Shown here: positions 61,466 through 64,000 of the stretch, one piece after another | Position numbering within the stretch: the first letter of the stretch is position 1 | Layout of the letters: each line of letters starts with the position of its first letter | Origin: CAZHDB01 sp964531225 | GTDB lineage: Archaea > Thermoproteota > Thermoprotei_A > Sulfolobales > Desulfurococcaceae | Length of the DNA stretch: 64,000 nt | Reading direction: 5' to 3' | Assembly: GCA_964531225.1 (NCBI GenBank) | Contig: CAZHDB010000002.1 | Coordinates: forward strand, 1 to 64,000 | Program-made: the position numbers and the translations under genes | Notes under the pieces: model-generated | The model's database searches: none | Told to the model about the DNA's origin: nothing | The model's input: only the letters and a program-made list of their open reading frames with translations

Positions 61466-62101
61466 ATGTCTAAGGTATTGAAGACAAGTTATACTATACC
61501 CGATCCAGAAGTTATTAGGGAAGCAGTTAATACTATTTTAGAATGTAAATTAGTTGTAGGAACTACAGATACCTTATACGGTATTTTTGCTAATCCATTC
61601 CAATATAAATGCGTTGAAAGAGTTTACATGGTTAAAAGGAGAGTAGGGAAGCCTGTACCTCTTTTAGCCGATAGTATTGACTCGATAATTGAGCATGTCA
61701 TCGTAGATAATAGGATCATTAAATTTCTAGAAATGTTAGGATATGGCCCAGTAACTATTATTCTAAAACTAGATCGTAAATCTAAGATAGCCGAGAATGT
61801 TCATTTAAAAACTTTTAAAGTGGGTTTTCGAATACCAGCATCACAATTAGTTCGATCAATTGCTAGGGAAGTAGGTGGATTAGTTACAGGTACTAGTGCT
61901 AATATTAGTGGTCTTAAACCTCCTAGAACAGTTAATGAGGCATTTAGTCAGCTTGGTGACTTAATCGATCTCTATATAGACTCAGGCTACTCACCATTGG
62001 GTATAGGTTCTACAGTAATAGACTTAACTGAAGGCTTCAAAGTTATACGTTATGGGGTAGTTAATCCCGAGGTCTTGAAAAAAATGTATGAAATGATATA
62101 A
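61466..62101 (+). CDS. Threonylcarbamoyl-AMP synthase (Sua5/YrdC family)
   Basis: A 211-residue enzyme of tRNA t6A37 synthesis that makes threonylcarbamoyl-AMP from threonine, bicarbonate and ATP. LVVGTTDTLYGIFANPFQ near residue 30, VYMVKRRVGKPVPLL (the KxR...P.p substrate motif), GYGPVTIILK and TGTSANISGLKPPRTVNEA (SANxSG) are all visible. Only the YrdC domain is present, without the C-terminal Sua5 domain. TTG/ATG start is at 61466 (ATG). Confidence 0.92.
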   Translation: MSKVLKTSYTIPDPEVIREAVNTILECKLVVGTTDTLYGIFANPFQYKCVERVYMVKRRVGKPVPLLADSIDSIIEHVIVDNRIIKFLEMLGYGPVTIILKLDRKSKIAENVHLKTFKVGFRIPASQLVRSIAREVGGLVTGTSANISGLKPPRTVNEAFSQLGDLIDLYIDSGYSPLGIGSTVIDLTEGFKVIRYGVVNPEVLKKMYEMI

Positions 62102-62117
62102 TAGTTACTAAAGTCTA

Positions 62118-63056
62118 ATGGTGTTTATTGTGGTCAGCGAGATAAAGCTTAGTACATGGAAAATTGCTATTACCTTATCGATAGTTATAGTCATAATAAT
62201 TTTGTATACAATTTACTTCGGTATAGATCCAGCAATACTATTATCAATAGACCCGTTAATCCTCGCATTGGCTATAATAATATACACGCTATCATGGATT
62301 ATATCGGGAATTAGATTAAAAATTATACATTTATCAGTAAGTGGTAAGGTCTTGGGTTTATTGGATTACTTATATGCTCGTTTACTAGGAGGACTTATTG
62401 CATATTTAACTCCATCAGCTATGGGAGGCGAACCTGCGAGAGCATACTATCTATCAAAGAAAACAGGTGATGATATAGCAACTGGATTCGCTGTAGCTAT
62501 ATATGAGTTATTTATTGATATAATCTTTATAAATGTGCTAGCAATCATTTATTCAATAAATTACTTACTCATGTCTTTACCTGTTATCCTGGTCTCGGCC
62601 TTCGTATTATTTACATGGACCACATTATTCCTGGGTGTAGTTTATAGGAATAAAATTATTGATAAACTCTTTCAATTTTTAATAAAGTTTCTACCCGAGA
62701 CTATTAGAGAAAAGTACAATATCTTTACGGAGTCCATAAGGTTAATAACTAAATTCATAATTAGGCCACATAGAGTTGTAATGATTATTCTCAGTACTGT
62801 GGCCATGCATTTACTTACCGGGGCAGTAATTTACATAATCTCAATAGGATATGGAGGAACATCATTACTACAGGCATTTCAAGCATATTTATTTGCTTTA
62901 GCTCTTGGAGCATTGCCAAGTCCTGGAGGGGCATTTGCCGTAGAATACGGTTTAACAATAACCCTGAAACCCGCCGCTGTTGTCACTTCTAGGGTCTTAA
63001 TGTATTTTTATACGGTAATAACGGGCCTGTATGTTCTAACAAGGATTAGGGATTAG
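62118..63056 (+). CDS. Lysylphosphatidylglycerol synthase TM region-like (UPF0104) flippase-type membrane protein
   Basis: A 312-residue protein with about eight membrane segments. AYLTPSAMGGEPARAYYLSK near residue 95 is the signature of the UPF0104/LPG_synthase_TM family, and ALPSPGGAFAVEYGLTITL near 275 is the second conserved motif. Relatives move lipid-linked substrates or form the membrane part of MprF. The substrate in archaea is unknown. It follows the Sua5-like gene by 16 nt. Confidence 0.82.
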   Translation: MVFIVVSEIKLSTWKIAITLSIVIVIIILYTIYFGIDPAILLSIDPLILALAIIIYTLSWIISGIRLKIIHLSVSGKVLGLLDYLYARLLGGLIAYLTPSAMGGEPARAYYLSKKTGDDIATGFAVAIYELFIDIIFINVLAIIYSINYLLMSLPVILVSAFVLFTWTTLFLGVVYRNKIIDKLFQFLIKFLPETIREKYNIFTESIRLITKFIIRPHRVVMIILSTVAMHLLTGAVIYIISIGYGGTSLLQAFQAYLFALALGALPSPGGAFAVEYGLTITLKPAAVVTSRVLMYFYTVITGLYVLTRIRD

Positions 63057-63547
63057 GAATATAATTATCTATTTCTGGAAAAATAATTCTATTGCTATCG
63101 ATATAGCACTACATTAGATGGCTAACGCTACACCATTACTATTTACTTAGTGGCTCATGTAGTATACAAATATGTATGCCATGAAATTAAAAAGTGAGAA
63201 ATGATTCACATCAATATGATCATATACAATATTAGTAACTTTAAAGTTTATTAGCGATTATTTTAGCATGGATGGATTACTCAATATACCTCTTAATACA
63301 ACCGAGCTTCATGTGCAATTCTTTTTCAATAATACATTATTTACTAAGTAGTTCATTGATGATTCATAATGTGCAGATAAACATTTTCTTTATTCCTCCT
63401 ACCCCTATACCTTTAAATACACTTAATCTATAATGTAATGTTGCAATATAGGAGATGATTTAAGATCTAGTTTTCTAGAGAATCTCTTGAGCCCCTTTAT
63501 TTAAATCTGTATTATAATTGTATTCGATTATTTGAGGTGTAGATGTA
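63057..63547. other. Intergenic region without a recognisable gene
   Basis: About 490 bases, AT-rich. A GGAGATGAT near 63450 looks like a ribosome binding site but is followed by TTAAG and a stop rather than a start codon. A TATA-like TTTAAATA occurs near 63411. I find no coding frame or RNA that I can support. Confidence 0.5.
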
Positions 63548-63838
63548 TTGACTAAAGTAGTTTTAATTGTTCCATGTAATCCATGGGGATACATGGTGGA
63601 AGATATAGTATCATTTGCAGTAAAGATAGCGAGAAGCCATGGTATAAGTGTTACATATACTGTTCTTTATTCTGTTGATGAGAATAGAGCAATATTATCT
63701 ATAAATAATAAGGACATAGCCTATGATGAAACAACTTTACCTAATTTAGATGATTTAGTCGATCTAATAGTGATATCATCGGCACCATCAGAATCTCCAA
63801 CCAAAAGCTATATCGACGAAATAGCTATCGAAACCTAG
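63548..63838 (+). CDS. Hypothetical protein
   Basis: A 96-residue alpha/beta protein: KVVLIVPCNPWGYMVEDIV, then VKIARSHGISVTYTVLYSVD, ending with an acidic segment. A small thioredoxin- or Rossmann-like fold is possible but not demonstrable. TTG 63548 follows GAGGTG by about ten bases. Its stop overlaps the end of the convergent partial gene. Confidence 0.55.
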   Translation: MTKVVLIVPCNPWGYMVEDIVSFAVKIARSHGISVTYTVLYSVDENRAILSINNKDIAYDETTLPNLDDLVDLIVISSAPSESPTKSYIDEIAIET

Positions 63839-64000
63839 GATTTCTTGCTAACTACTAGATTATAGAATGGGCATTCATTCCAATAACTAATGCATTTCTC
63901 TACTTGATTCCTTGTTAAATATCTATTCTGTGTTTTACATCTAGCAACATATACTGTAGTAGCTTCTTCTGTCTCAACATATATGGTTTCATAGTAGGGG
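63835..64000 (-). CDS. Partial cysteine-containing protein (5' end outside the window)
   Basis: The minus strand is open from the window edge to TAG 63837-63835 and reads ...ETIYVETEEATTVYVARCK, then NQVEKCISYWNECPFY and a short tail. Three cysteines near the C-terminus suggest a metal site. It is only the last 54 codons, so no family can be given. Confidence 0.5.
   Translation of the reverse strand, partial: PYYETIYVETEEATTVYVARCKTQNRYLTRNQVEKCISYWNECPFYNLVVSKKS

Noticed and set aside
1..64000. CRISPR array, insertion sequence or prophage
   Set aside because: No spaced direct repeats, transposase or phage-type genes were found on either strand.

Overview
The window looks like a chromosomal segment of a hyperthermophilic crenarchaeon, most likely Desulfurococcales and close to Staphylothermus. 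The grounds are an AT-rich genome with dense genes, GGTGAT-type ribosome binding sites in front of TTG/GTG starts, archaeal-type translation genes (aRF1, ValRS, an A1-U72 initiator tRNA), bulge-helix-bulge tRNA introns, an AGOG-type DNA glycosylase, box C/D-like RNAs and Pyrococcus-type sulfhydrogenase genes. The genus is an inference; no database search was run.

Layout. 0-9 kb: amino-sugar synthesis (sugar nucleotidyltransferase, glmS), UMP kinase, intron-containing tRNA-Leu(CAA), a dolichol-kinase-like protein, a polyamine pyruvoyl decarboxylase, AGOG glycosylase and a MATE exporter. 9-20 kb: creatininase family, an acetyltransferase-ABC ATPase fusion, flavin reductase, Maf, a PflX-like radical SAM protein, ValRS, PHP phosphoesterase and ferredoxin. 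20-31 kb: phosphoesterase, rhomboid protease, Lrp regulator, RimK-like ligase, methylthioadenosine phosphorylase, a DUF401 membrane gene split by a frameshift, a phosphoribosyltransferase, tRNA-Leu(TAG) and a Thr-rich surface protein. 31-37 kb: a decayed membrane-protein gene, a DNA methylase, and a PAPS-reductase/ferredoxin protein. 37-44 kb, all on the minus strand: an intact hydBGDA sulfhydrogenase operon followed by an frhAGB-like hydrogenase operon in which all three genes are frameshifted. 44-51 kb: acylphosphatase, a GlmS paralogue with a dead glutaminase site, remnants of a GH1 glycosidase and a DapA/KDG-aldolase gene, the initiator tRNA gene, and a GH5-like glycosidase. 51-64 kb: small conserved proteins, M24 peptidase, IMPase/FBPase, an FHA-protein kinase operon, AbrB-PhoU regulator, RHH proteins, release factor aRF1, Sua5 and a flippase-like protein.

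Two observations stand out. First, the initiator tRNA-Met gene occupies 1380 bp (47761-49140, minus). It carries a 35-nt intron in the anticodon stem and a 1271-nt intron at position 37/38 that encodes a two-motif LAGLIDADG endonuclease, itself split by a frame change, and the precursor is framed by a 9-bp leader-trailer helix. Second, the aRF1 gene opens with ATG AGT TTT TAG C; the rest of the conserved protein is in the +1 frame. A TTT-stop shift in a release-factor gene is the design of the bacterial prfB autoregulatory frameshift, although an overcalled T would look the same.

Other points of interest are a two-copy structured RNA family (23571-23640 and 59633-59716), an A_AAA_AAT -1 slippery site joining the two DUF401 parts, and several candidate box C/D sRNAs. 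Several frame breaks lie in homopolymer runs, so sequencing error must be excluded before any of them is read as biology.
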